The translations under genes were made by a program, and so were the position numbers. This document shows positions 1-5,772 of a stretch of DNA of 6,847 nt, in pieces (positions within the stretch are counted from its first letter, which is position 1; each line of letters starts with the position of its first letter). The notes beneath the pieces were generated by a model, which saw only the letters and a program-made list of their open reading frames with translations, did not search any database and was not told the DNA's origin. This stretch comes from Synergistaceae bacterium (GTDB lineage Bacteria; Synergistota; Synergistia; Synergistales; Aminobacteriaceae). Location: the NCBI GenBank assembly GCA_017427625.1, contig JAFRSL010000109.1, forward strand, positions 1 through 6,847, in the 5' to 3' direction.

Positions 1-6
1 GACTAC

Positions 7-126
7 GTTACCTGCGAATGTATAGGTACCGGCGGACGTAAATCCTAATCTGCCGCTCTACGGTTTGTGGTTAAACAGTCCTGAGGGGTAGGGGCAGTGT
101 TGCAAGCATGTAAACCGCAGGATAAC
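7..126. other. gene-free segment with a predicted long-range RNA helix
   Basis: No convincing coding frame is seen in positions 1-225. Bases 7-16 can pair with 116-126 in ten Watson-Crick pairs interrupted only by a bulged A at 122. Inside it, 50-54 can pair with 93-97, 58-61 with 88-91, and 63-66 with 73-76, giving a nested arm. A competing pairing of 61-66 with 112-117 would cross that arm like a pseudoknot. These pairings were read by eye. I could not match the segment to tmRNA, RNase P RNA, SRP RNA, a T-box or the common riboswitches by their conserved cores. It could be the end of a structured RNA, a leader on the plus strand, or coincidence. The strand is not proven; the pairings fit plus-strand transcription into the aminotransferase gene. 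Confidence 0.35.
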
Positions 127-129
127 ATT

Positions 130-204
130 GGCGAAGGATTATAACTCTAGCGGGCGGAGGTCTGTTCCTTTTTAGCAGATATAAGGCCCGCTCGCCTCAG
201 GCGA
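130..204 (+). promoter_or_regulatory. candidate structured leader upstream of the aminotransferase
   Basis: Bases 149-155 pair perfectly with 186-192 (seven pairs, GC-rich), and 160-164 pair with 176-180 inside it around a pyrimidine-rich loop. The segment 192-196 (TCGCC) can pair either with 130-134 or with 200-204, because GGCGA occurs at both places. The second choice makes a five-pair hairpin with a TCA loop that ends 14 bases before the purine-rich AAAGGA at 219-224. Mutually exclusive pairing just ahead of a ribosome site is what attenuators and translational switches use. No known ligand-binding core is recognised and no U-run follows, so it is not a simple terminator. No clear sigma-70 promoter is seen here; a TATAAC at 140-145 lacks a matching -35. 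Confidence 0.33.
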
Positions 205-225
205 TATAACAAAAAATGAAAGGAT

Positions 226-1416
226 ATGAATACCCCCATGCCCAAATTAAGCGACAGGGTAGGAACGTTCACCGACTCAGTAATCCGCCGAATGACGCGA
301 ATCTGCAACAAGTACGGAGCAATCAATCTCTCGCAGGGCTTCCCGAACTGGGATCCTCCCACTGAAATGATGGACTCTCTTGCAAAAACCGCACACACAG
401 GCCCTCATCAGTACGCAATAACCTTCGGGGCAAAGAACTTCCGTGAGGCAATTTGCGCCAAACAGAGCAAAATGATCGGGCGCGAAATTAACCCTGAGAC
501 CGAGATAGTCATAACATGCGGTTCAACCGAAGCAATGATGGCGGCCATGATGACAATCTGCAATCCCGGCGACAAAGTCATGGTATTCTCACCGTTCTAC
601 GAGAATTATGGCGCGGACTCGATACTTTCGGGAGCGTCTCCTATCTATATTCCGCTGGTGCCTCCGACTTATGACTACGACATCAACCTCATTGAAGACG
701 GTTTCAAGCAGGGCGCAAAAGCAATCGTAATCTGCAACCCCTCCAACCCTTGCGGAAAGGTCTTCACGGAGAAGGAACTCACTGAAATCGGTGCGCTCGC
801 AGTAAAGTATGACGCATTCATCATAACCGATGAAGTCTACGAGCATATAGTGTTCGACCCCTACAAGCATGTCTATGCGTCAGGGTTGCCCGGACTTTTC
901 GACCACGTAATCACATGCAACTCGCTCTCGAAAACGTATTCAATCACCGGCTGGAGACTCGGCTATCTCATCGGGCCTGCTGATGTTGTTGACGGTGCGA
1001 GGAAAGTTCACGACTTCCTCACCGTTGGAGCAGCTGCGCCATTACAGGAGGCAGCAGTTCATGCGTTCCAGTTGCCGCAGGAGTACTATGACGCATTGAA
1101 GGCGAAGTACACGAAGCTCCGCAACATGTTCCTTGAGGGACTTGACGCGGCAGGGCTGAAGCACAATGTTCCGCAGGGTTCGTATTTCGTGATGGTCGAC
1201 ATTTCGGACTTCCTTAAGCTTGACCAGTTCAAGGGCTGGACGGACTTGGAGTTCTGCGAATGGGTCATCAAGAACATCGGAGTTGCGGCAGTTCCGGGAT
1301 CGAGTTTCTTCCGTGAGCCTATAAACAACCTGATACGCTTCCATTTTGCGAGGACGGAGGATATTCTTTCCGATGCAATCACGAGGCTTCAGAAGCTCGG
1401 TGCAATGGTGAAGTAA
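226..1416 (+). CDS. PLP-dependent class I/II aminotransferase
   Basis: A fold-type I pyridoxal-phosphate aminotransferase of 396 residues, the usual length. Cytoplasmic, it should move an amino group between an amino acid and a 2-oxo acid. Visible landmarks are NLSQGFPNWDPP near residue 34, NPSNPCGK at 171-178 with the cofactor-contacting Asn174, TDEVYEH at 201-207 (Asp202 and Tyr205), SLSKTYSITGWRLGY with the Schiff-base Lys236, and a C-terminal LIRFHFART whose Arg371 should bind the substrate carboxylate. The GFPNWDPP motif points to the Iγ-like group that holds aspartate, kynurenine/glutamine and methionine aminotransferases, so the substrate cannot be fixed. The start is uncertain: AAAGGA at 219-224 lies too close to the ATG at 226 and rather far (13 bases) from the in-frame ATG at 238, and homologues typically begin near the LSDRV segment. 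mnmA follows after 7 bases, so the two are probably cotranscribed. Confidence 0.93.
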   Translation: MNTPMPKLSDRVGTFTDSVIRRMTRICNKYGAINLSQGFPNWDPPTEMMDSLAKTAHTGPHQYAITFGAKNFREAICAKQSKMIGREINPETEIVITCGSTEAMMAAMMTICNPGDKVMVFSPFYENYGADSILSGASPIYIPLVPPTYDYDINLIEDGFKQGAKAIVICNPSNPCGKVFTEKELTEIGALAVKYDAFIITDEVYEHIVFDPYKHVYASGLPGLFDHVITCNSLSKTYSITGWRLGYLIGPADVVDGARKVHDFLTVGAAAPLQEAAVHAFQLPQEYYDALKAKYTKLRNMFLEGLDAAGLKHNVPQGSYFVMVDISDFLKLDQFKGWTDLEFCEWVIKNIGVAAVPGSSFFREPINNLIRFHFARTEDILSDAITRLQKLGAMVK

Positions 1417-1423
1417 TCACTCA

Positions 1424-2503
1424 ATGAGCATACTTGTGGCAATGAGCGGGGGCGTTGACAGCAGCGTCTCCGCTTTTCTTATGCGCGAAAAGTATGGGGC
1501 TTGCAAGGGAGCGACTATGCTGTTGTTCCTGAATGAAGCTCTGGGAATTTCTGGGCGACACCCTTGCTGTTCACGCGAGAATATTGTTGACGCTAGGGCG
1601 GTCTGCGATGTTCTGGGGATTGAGCATGAGGTGATTGACTTCATGGCCGAGTTCGAGGAATGCGTCGTCAAAAAGTTCGTGAGCGTCTACGAGTCAGGCG
1701 GTACACCAAATCCCTGCATCGACTGCAACAGGTTCATGAAGTTCGGGGAGTTTCTTGGACTCGCTAGAGCTTCAGGTTATGATAGGATTGCGACTGGACA
1801 TTACGCCAGGATTGAGCGGGACAATTCGGGGCGTTACCTTCTGAGGAAGGCTGTGGACTTGTCGAGAGACCAAAGCTATGTCCTCTACATGATGACGCAG
1901 GAGCAGTTAGCGCGCACTGACTTCCCTCTCGGCGGAATGCTGAAGTCGGACGTTAGGGAGCTTGCGGCTTCACTCGGATTCACGAATGCAAGAAAGCATG
2001 ACTCGCAGGATATATGCTTCGTTCCAAGCGGGGATTACGCGGGCTTCATCGAGGAGTACACGGGGAAAGTATACCCTCCCGGCGACTTCGTGGACGCTTC
2101 GGGGAACGTATTGGGACGGCATAAAGGCATCATACATTACACGGCAGGACAGCGCAAGGGATTGGGGATTGCCGCGAAATCGAGGCTCTATGTCTCAAGG
2201 ATCGACACGGCCATGAACACAGTAACTCTCGTTCCTGAGAGCGAGGCGGGACTTTACACACGGGCAATCGCTGTGAGTGATGTGAACCTCGTTGCGTTCG
2301 AGAGGCTTCCTGAGAATTTCAGGGCTGGCGTGAAGGTTCGTTACCGTCAGAAAGAAATTCAGGCAATAGTGAATCAGACGGGTGAGAATGAGATAGTGAT
2401 AGAGTTCGCTGACGAAATTAGAAGTCCGGCAGTTGGTCAGGCGGCCGTGATATATGACGGTGATTACGTCGTCGGCGGAGGAACGATTTCAAGGGTGCTG
2501 TAA
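1424..2503 (+). CDS. mnmA: tRNA-specific 2-thiouridylase MnmA
   Basis: MnmA (TrmU) activates uridine 34 in the anticodon of Lys, Glu and Gln tRNAs by adenylation and replaces O2 with sulfur, which helps decoding accuracy. It acts in the cytoplasm with a cysteine desulfurase relay. The PP-loop SGGVDSS is at residues 8-14. TPNPCIDCNRFMKFG carries the conserved Cys98 and Cys101, ATGHYARI is at 123-130, DLSRDQSYVLYMM is at 145-157, and DSQDICFV contains Cys198, the partner cysteine in the active site. HYTAGQRKGLGI at 238-249 leads into the C-terminal beta-barrel domains. A CCS motif at 48-50 is common in this family. At 359 residues it is full length. There is no strong Shine-Dalgarno, and the start lies 7 bases after the preceding stop, so translation may be coupled to the aminotransferase gene. 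No terminator is apparent before the next promoter. Confidence 0.97.
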   Translation: MSILVAMSGGVDSSVSAFLMREKYGACKGATMLLFLNEALGISGRHPCCSRENIVDARAVCDVLGIEHEVIDFMAEFEECVVKKFVSVYESGGTPNPCIDCNRFMKFGEFLGLARASGYDRIATGHYARIERDNSGRYLLRKAVDLSRDQSYVLYMMTQEQLARTDFPLGGMLKSDVRELAASLGFTNARKHDSQDICFVPSGDYAGFIEEYTGKVYPPGDFVDASGNVLGRHKGIIHYTAGQRKGLGIAAKSRLYVSRIDTAMNTVTLVPESEAGLYTRAIAVSDVNLVAFERLPENFRAGVKVRYRQKEIQAIVNQTGENEIVIEFADEIRSPAVGQAAVIYDGDYVVGGGTISRVL

Positions 2504-2514
2504 CGGAAAGCAGC

Positions 2515-2543
2515 TTGACAAAAAATTTCTGAGCCGGTAGAAT
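2515..2543 (+). promoter_or_regulatory. sigma-70-type promoter for the permease
   Basis: A perfect -35 box TTGACA at 2515-2520 is followed, after the ideal 17-base spacer, by TAGAAT at 2538-2543. Transcription would begin near 2550, leaving a leader of about 35 bases. It begins 11 bases after the mnmA stop, so the permease has its own promoter. Confidence 0.85.
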
Positions 2544-2569
2544 TTCCTGTTCGGAAACAAAAACTTTTC

Positions 2570-2575
2570 AGGAGG
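2570..2575 (+). promoter_or_regulatory. ribosome binding site of the permease
   Basis: A consensus AGGAGG lies nine bases before the ATG at 2585. It fixes that start and suggests efficient translation. It is the strongest plus-strand site among the complete genes here. Confidence 0.85.
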
Positions 2576-2584
2576 TTTAACCGC

Positions 2585-4006
2585 ATGGCCAGAAGGCAAA
2601 TGGTTTACGGCATCAATGATACGCCCCCGTTATTCATAACTCTTCTATCAGGAGCACAGCACGTATTAACCCTCTTCGGTTCAACAACACTAGTCCCGCT
2701 GATATTCGGCCCCGCAATGGGGATGGACGCGTTGCAAATAGCCTCGCTCATCTCCTGCGTTTATTTCGGAATGGGAGTAGCGACACTCATTCAGACAAGC
2801 AAAAAGCTCGGTTCAGGACTTCCAATCGTTCAGGGATCGAGCTTTTCTTTTATCCCATCAGTCATGACCGTCATCGCGCTCTACAAAGCAGGCGGCCCAG
2901 CTGAAGTAATGCAGTACATGGGCGGCGGTTTAATCGTCGGCGGAGTATTGCTCTCGGTAATCGGTTACAGCAGAATCGTCGGCGTAATCCGCAAGGTCAT
3001 CACCCCCGTTGTAATTGGCCCCGTCATAATGGCAATAGGCTTCTCGCTCGCAGGAACAGCAGTTCAGGGAAACGCAGCGAATTATTGGCCCGCATCACTC
3101 GGAGTAGTCGTGCTAATATTCCTTTTCAGCCTCGTGCTCAAGAACAAGTACATCAACATCTTCGCTATACTCCTTGCGATTGTTGTTACGTACTGCGTCT
3201 GTCTTGCGCTCTCGATGAACGGAATATTCGGCCCTGAGCACCCCGCATACATCAACCTTGACACTGTGAATCAGGCATCATGGCTAAGAGTTGGAAGCCT
3301 TGAGGAGCTTAAGGGACTGGTCTTCCCTTGGGGAATGCCTAAGTTCAGCCTCATGGCTATTGCGGCACTTCTTGCGGGTTTCTTCGCTACAATGATAGAG
3401 TCAATCGGCGACTATCATTCAGTCTCGTATGCTTCCGGCGTTGACGACCCTGACTCGGAGACAATAAGCAGAGGCATCGGTGCTGAAGGTCTATGCTGTG
3501 CGCTTTCGGGAGTTTTCGGCTCGGTCGGAACAACGTCATACACTGAGAACATCGGACTAATCGGGCTTACGGGAGTTGCTTCAAGGGTCGTAGTGAGGAC
3601 TGGAGCGGTCATACTGATCCTCATGAGCTTTGTCGGAAAACTCAGCGCGTTAATCGCAACGATGCCTTCACCAATAATCGGAGGAGCATACATCGCACTC
3701 TTCGGGACAATCGGCGCAATGGGCATTCAGGTTCTAATGAGGGCTGACATGTCGAGCCAAAGGAACATTCTCATAATCGGCTTCGCGTTCTTGATGGCAT
3801 TGGGATTGCCGGGCTGGGTCGAGGCTAATCAGGCGATATTCATGAACGATGCACAGAGCCAGTTCATGCACACGCTCGGCGGAATGATCTGGGCAGTCCT
3901 AAAGACACCGATGGCGGTTGCGGGAGTTTGCGCGGCTATCTGCGACTCTCTTGTTCCGGGAACTGACGAGGAACGCGGAATTAACGTTACACCCAGAGGG
4001 ATATAG
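2585..4006 (+). CDS. NCS2/NAT family nucleobase:cation symporter (uracil/xanthine permease-like)
   Basis: An inner-membrane transporter of the nucleobase-ascorbate (NCS2, xanthine/uracil permease) family, 473 residues, expected to have 14 membrane segments and to import a purine or pyrimidine base with a proton or sodium ion. Segment 1 has AQHVLTLFGSTTLVP with the conserved His26. GLPIVQGSSFSFI at 79-90 is the segment 3 motif. TMIESIGDYHSVS at 269-281 is segment 8 with the substrate-binding Glu272. TENIGLIGLTGVASR at 320-334 is the family signature of segment 10, with Glu321. Uracil permeases carry Glu at that position while characterised xanthine permeases usually carry Gln, but the following LTGVASR is more xanthine- or purine-like, so the substrate is left open. 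It stands alone with its own promoter and terminator. The secreted nucleosidase further downstream could supply its substrate. Confidence 0.93.
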   Translation: MARRQMVYGINDTPPLFITLLSGAQHVLTLFGSTTLVPLIFGPAMGMDALQIASLISCVYFGMGVATLIQTSKKLGSGLPIVQGSSFSFIPSVMTVIALYKAGGPAEVMQYMGGGLIVGGVLLSVIGYSRIVGVIRKVITPVVIGPVIMAIGFSLAGTAVQGNAANYWPASLGVVVLIFLFSLVLKNKYINIFAILLAIVVTYCVCLALSMNGIFGPEHPAYINLDTVNQASWLRVGSLEELKGLVFPWGMPKFSLMAIAALLAGFFATMIESIGDYHSVSYASGVDDPDSETISRGIGAEGLCCALSGVFGSVGTTSYTENIGLIGLTGVASRVVVRTGAVILILMSFVGKLSALIATMPSPIIGGAYIALFGTIGAMGIQVLMRADMSSQRNILIIGFAFLMALGLPGWVEANQAIFMNDAQSQFMHTLGGMIWAVLKTPMAVAGVCAAICDSLVPGTDEERGINVTPRGI

Positions 4007-4017
4007 ATTCTCGAATG

Positions 4018-4044
4018 CCCCCGATGATGTGTCGGGGGGTTTTT
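4018..4044 (+). terminator. rho-independent terminator of the permease gene
   Basis: CCCCCGA at 4018-4024 pairs with TCGGGGG at 4032-4038 around a seven-base loop, followed by one extra G and five T at 4040-4044. It lies 11 bases after the permease stop. No T-run exists on the opposite side, so it should work only for plus-strand transcription and not for the convergent minus-strand gene. Confidence 0.9.
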
Positions 4045-4073
4045 GTTGGCTAAGTTGAACGCAAAGGAGTGTA

Positions 4074-4547
4074 CTATGCCTGAGGCTTTCCGGCTATTTT
4101 AGCGTTGTTCTCCTCGATTAGACGCCGAACGTCCTCAAGCGTTATTGACGGGGTAGGTTTCACCCATTTCTGTGCCGATTCTTTCACTTTCGGCCAGGAG
4201 ACAAACAAGCCAATCGCTACAAGCCATAGATATATCCCGTTCCGTAGGTCATCTATCCTGCTCGATAATGCGACATAATTCCCGTCTATTCGCTTGTCAA
4301 GCCCGTCCATGCGCTTGTCTAACCCGTCTATTCGCTTGTCCAGCCCTTCTACGCGAGCAGACAAGTTCGCAACCGTTTGATTCAGGTTATTCAATCCATC
4401 GTCAATTTTGTCCAGCCTCTGAAGGATGCTCTGCATGTAAACCTCGAATACGTCCTTGCGCACATACACATCGTCAGACACTGCCCCATAACTCACTGTT
4501 CCAAACATTAGCAACTGTATCGAAACCAATACATACACTTTCTTCAT
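4074..4547 (-). CDS. small exported coiled-coil protein with heptad repeats and one membrane segment
   Basis: I do not recognise a named family. The 157-residue product starts with a signal peptide or signal anchor (MKKVYVLVSIQLLMFG, possible cleavage after SYG near 21). A long amphipathic helix of about residues 38-103 follows, with three consecutive heptads GLDKRID, GLDKRMD and GLDKRID at 68-88. Next come a hydrophobic stretch GIYLWLVAIGLFVSWP at about 104-119 and a charged tail with a second helical piece (TLEDVRRLIEENNAKI). The likely topology is a periplasmic coiled coil, presumably oligomeric, tethered by the membrane segment. The start is well supported by GGGAGGGA (minus strand, 4561 to 4554) six bases upstream. 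It converges on the permease gene and diverges from the nucleosidase gene. The layout loosely recalls phage XhlA-like or structural coiled-coil proteins, but no function is assigned. Confidence 0.8.
   Translation of the reverse strand: MKKVYVLVSIQLLMFGTVSYGAVSDDVYVRKDVFEVYMQSILQRLDKIDDGLNNLNQTVANLSARVEGLDKRIDGLDKRMDGLDKRIDGNYVALSSRIDDLRNGIYLWLVAIGLFVSWPKVKESAQKWVKPTPSITLEDVRRLIEENNAKIAGKPQA
4284..4346 (-). repeat. three tandem 21-bp units encoding heptads
   Basis: Units 4326-4346, 4305-4325 and 4284-4304 encode GLDKRID, GLDKRMD and GLDKRID. The first and third differ at only one base of 21, while the middle one differs from the first at four. The nucleotide similarity suggests recent repeat expansion in the coiled coil, in frame and heptad by heptad. 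Confidence 0.9.
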
Positions 4548-4581
4548 GGCATATCCCTCCCGTCAAATTCTTGTCAGGAAA

Positions 4582-4590
4582 ATTCTATCA
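4582..4590 (-). promoter_or_regulatory. candidate extended -10 promoter of the coiled-coil gene
   Basis: On the minus strand the sequence TGATAGAAT fits an extended -10 element (TG, one base, TAGAAT). Transcription would begin near 4575, giving a leader of about 28 bases that contains the ribosome site. No good -35 is seen. It sits where the -35 of the opposite promoter would be, so the two promoters overlap. Confidence 0.5.
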
Positions 4591-4600
4591 TGCTTCGTTT

Positions 4601-4609
4601 TGGTATACT
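4601..4609 (+). promoter_or_regulatory. extended -10 promoter of the nucleosidase gene
   Basis: TGGTATACT matches an extended -10 element (TG, one base, TATACT) and has no clear -35 at the usual distance. Transcription would begin near 4616, about 29 bases before the TTG start. The same element occurs before asd, which supports its being functional. Confidence 0.65.
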
Positions 4610-4680
4610 ATTCGGAAAATTTTTAAGCTGGAAGTGCATTAACGTTGCTGAAAAAATTACGTTTCGTCTTTCTCGCCGCC
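4601..4680 (+). repeat. direct repeat copy A: promoter, leader, TTG start and first 12 codons
   Basis: This stretch aligns with 5762-5840 with one single-base gap: 38 of 44 columns are identical up to the start codon, and 28 of 36 within the first twelve codons. Similarity begins abruptly at the TG of the extended -10 and fades after the twelfth codon. The two genes it leads are unrelated. Confidence 0.85.
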
Positions 4681-5772
4681 GCTCTGTCGTGCCTGTCATC
4701 TGTGGCTTTTGCCGCACCTAAAGTTATCCTCGATACTGACATGGCTTATCTCAATGATGACGCTCTCGCTATGTTCGTTCTCACTCAGGCAGACAACGCT
4801 GGAATGCTCGATCTTATCGGCGTAACTACCGTCGGCGGAAACGTCTTCGTACCTGAAGCTACAACCGCAACTCTGCGTCAGCTTGAACTCATTGGAAGGC
4901 ACGATATTCCCGTGTATCAAGGAACTGACGAACCGTTAGCTGGCTTCAGGAACATGCGCGAAGAAGCAAGGCTCTATGGAATGCCCATCTTCTGCGGAGC
5001 TTACTGGGACTTCTCTCATGACGACTTCACTGACCTCTCAAAGCGTTCAAGACATTACCTCAAGCTGAATAACGTGCCTCCTTACGGCTACCCTGAGACT
5101 AGAGCTAAGGAGCTTCCAGCTTGGGACTTCATCATTGAGAGCGTCAAAGAAAATCCCGGAGAAGTAACAATAATGGCCGTCGGAGCAGCAACTAACATCG
5201 CCACTGCACTGAGGAAATACCCCGCACTCGCTGAAAATGCCGCAGGGATAATCTACATGGGCGGTGATATTGACGTTCCGGGAAACGCTACTGCCGCCGC
5301 TGAAATGAACTGGTTCTACGATCCGGATGCGATAAAGCTCTGTCTCTCCGCTAACTGGAAGAAGCAAACTATAGTCCCCGATGACCTCTCACGACACATC
5401 AGACTAACTCAGGCTTTCTATGACCGTCTCGCCAAGAACAACAACAACTCAATCACAAAGCTGATACTCTCAGGAAGCAAGACTTTCACGATAGATGAGG
5501 CTCAGTACGTTTGGGATGTATTAGTCCCAGTGATATTCCTGAAACCTGAAATCATCACTGACCTTCAGGAACGTTATATCACCGTCGATGAAAGACCCGG
5601 CCTCAACTCAGGACGAGCCGTGTCTTGGAGTCAGCAGTCAAACAACGACATTAAGACAGGAAAGGGTTTCCCTGAGGGCGTTAGGAAAGCTGACATCGTT
5701 ATGGGAATAGATGCTACGGCGTTCTGGGACTTCTATGTTCATATGCTCACATTTAAGTCAATGGTATACTAG
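4645..5772 (+). CDS. secreted inosine/uridine-type nucleoside hydrolase
   Basis: A 375-residue member of the calcium-dependent nucleoside N-ribohydrolase family, which splits nucleosides into base and ribose. The TTG start is chosen because it yields a complete signal peptide (hydrophobic core LRFVFLAAALSCLSSVAFA, likely cut after residue 23), and the next ATG in frame is already inside the active-site motif. The calcium loop is DTDMAYLNDD at 30-39, the longer spacing seen in some secreted family members. GGN with Asn66, GAATNIA with Thr183, MGGDIDVPGN at 205-214, AEMNWFYDPDA with Glu220 and Asn222, and WD at 290-291 with Asp291 match the remaining calcium and ribose ligands. The His usually found before that last Asp is Trp here. 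The product should be periplasmic and could feed bases to the NCS2 permease. Its stop lies inside the asd promoter. Confidence 0.88.
   Translation: MLKKLRFVFLAAALSCLSSVAFAAPKVILDTDMAYLNDDALAMFVLTQADNAGMLDLIGVTTVGGNVFVPEATTATLRQLELIGRHDIPVYQGTDEPLAGFRNMREEARLYGMPIFCGAYWDFSHDDFTDLSKRSRHYLKLNNVPPYGYPETRAKELPAWDFIIESVKENPGEVTIMAVGAATNIATALRKYPALAENAAGIIYMGGDIDVPGNATAAAEMNWFYDPDAIKLCLSANWKKQTIVPDDLSRHIRLTQAFYDRLAKNNNNSITKLILSGSKTFTIDEAQYVWDVLVPVIFLKPEIITDLQERYITVDERPGLNSGRAVSWSQQSNNDIKTGKGFPEGVRKADIVMGIDATAFWDFYVHMLTFKSMVY
5762..5770 (+). promoter_or_regulatory. extended -10 promoter of asd overlapping the nucleosidase stop
   Basis: TGGTATACT is identical to the element before the nucleosidase gene. 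Its last T is the first base of the nucleosidase TAG stop (5770-5772). Transcription would begin near 5777. No good -35 is seen. No terminator separates the two genes, so asd may be read both from here and from the upstream promoter. Confidence 0.6.

Noticed and set aside
1..48. Frame 1 is open from the window edge to TAA at 46-48, as if a previous gene ended there.
   Set aside because: Only 15 codons are visible, with no recognisable motif, and the bases also take part in a good RNA helix. There is not enough to call a coding region.
1..225. Possible tmRNA 3' part, because AAGCATGTA and a GC-rich arm recall tmRNA ends.
   Set aside because: There is no T-loop consensus, no CCA-compatible acceptor end and no tag-like reading frame ending in Ala-Ala.
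2550..2557. TTCGGAAA occurs after the -10 of the permease and also after the -10 of the nucleosidase, suggesting a shared operator.
   Set aside because: It is only eight bases, at different distances from the -10 boxes, with no similarity in the flanks. Chance is a sufficient explanation.
2543..2575. TTTCCTG at 2543-2549 could pair with the permease ribosome site CAGGAGG or with GGAAA at 2553-2557, like a switch.
   Set aside because: The promoter at 2515-2543 puts the transcription start near 2550, so most of that segment would not be in the RNA.
4172..4642. A 156-codon plus-strand open frame opposite the coiled-coil gene.
   Set aside because: Its composition is low-complexity (Ser, Cys, Arg, Pro runs), it mirrors the repeats of the minus-strand gene, and that gene has a strong ribosome site, signal peptide and coherent heptads.
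4656..4692. Cysteine at residue 16 of the nucleosidase as a lipoprotein attachment site.
   Set aside because: The preceding residues are Ala-Leu-Ser, lacking the Leu expected three before the Cys, and a good ordinary signal-peptidase site (AFA then Ala) follows.
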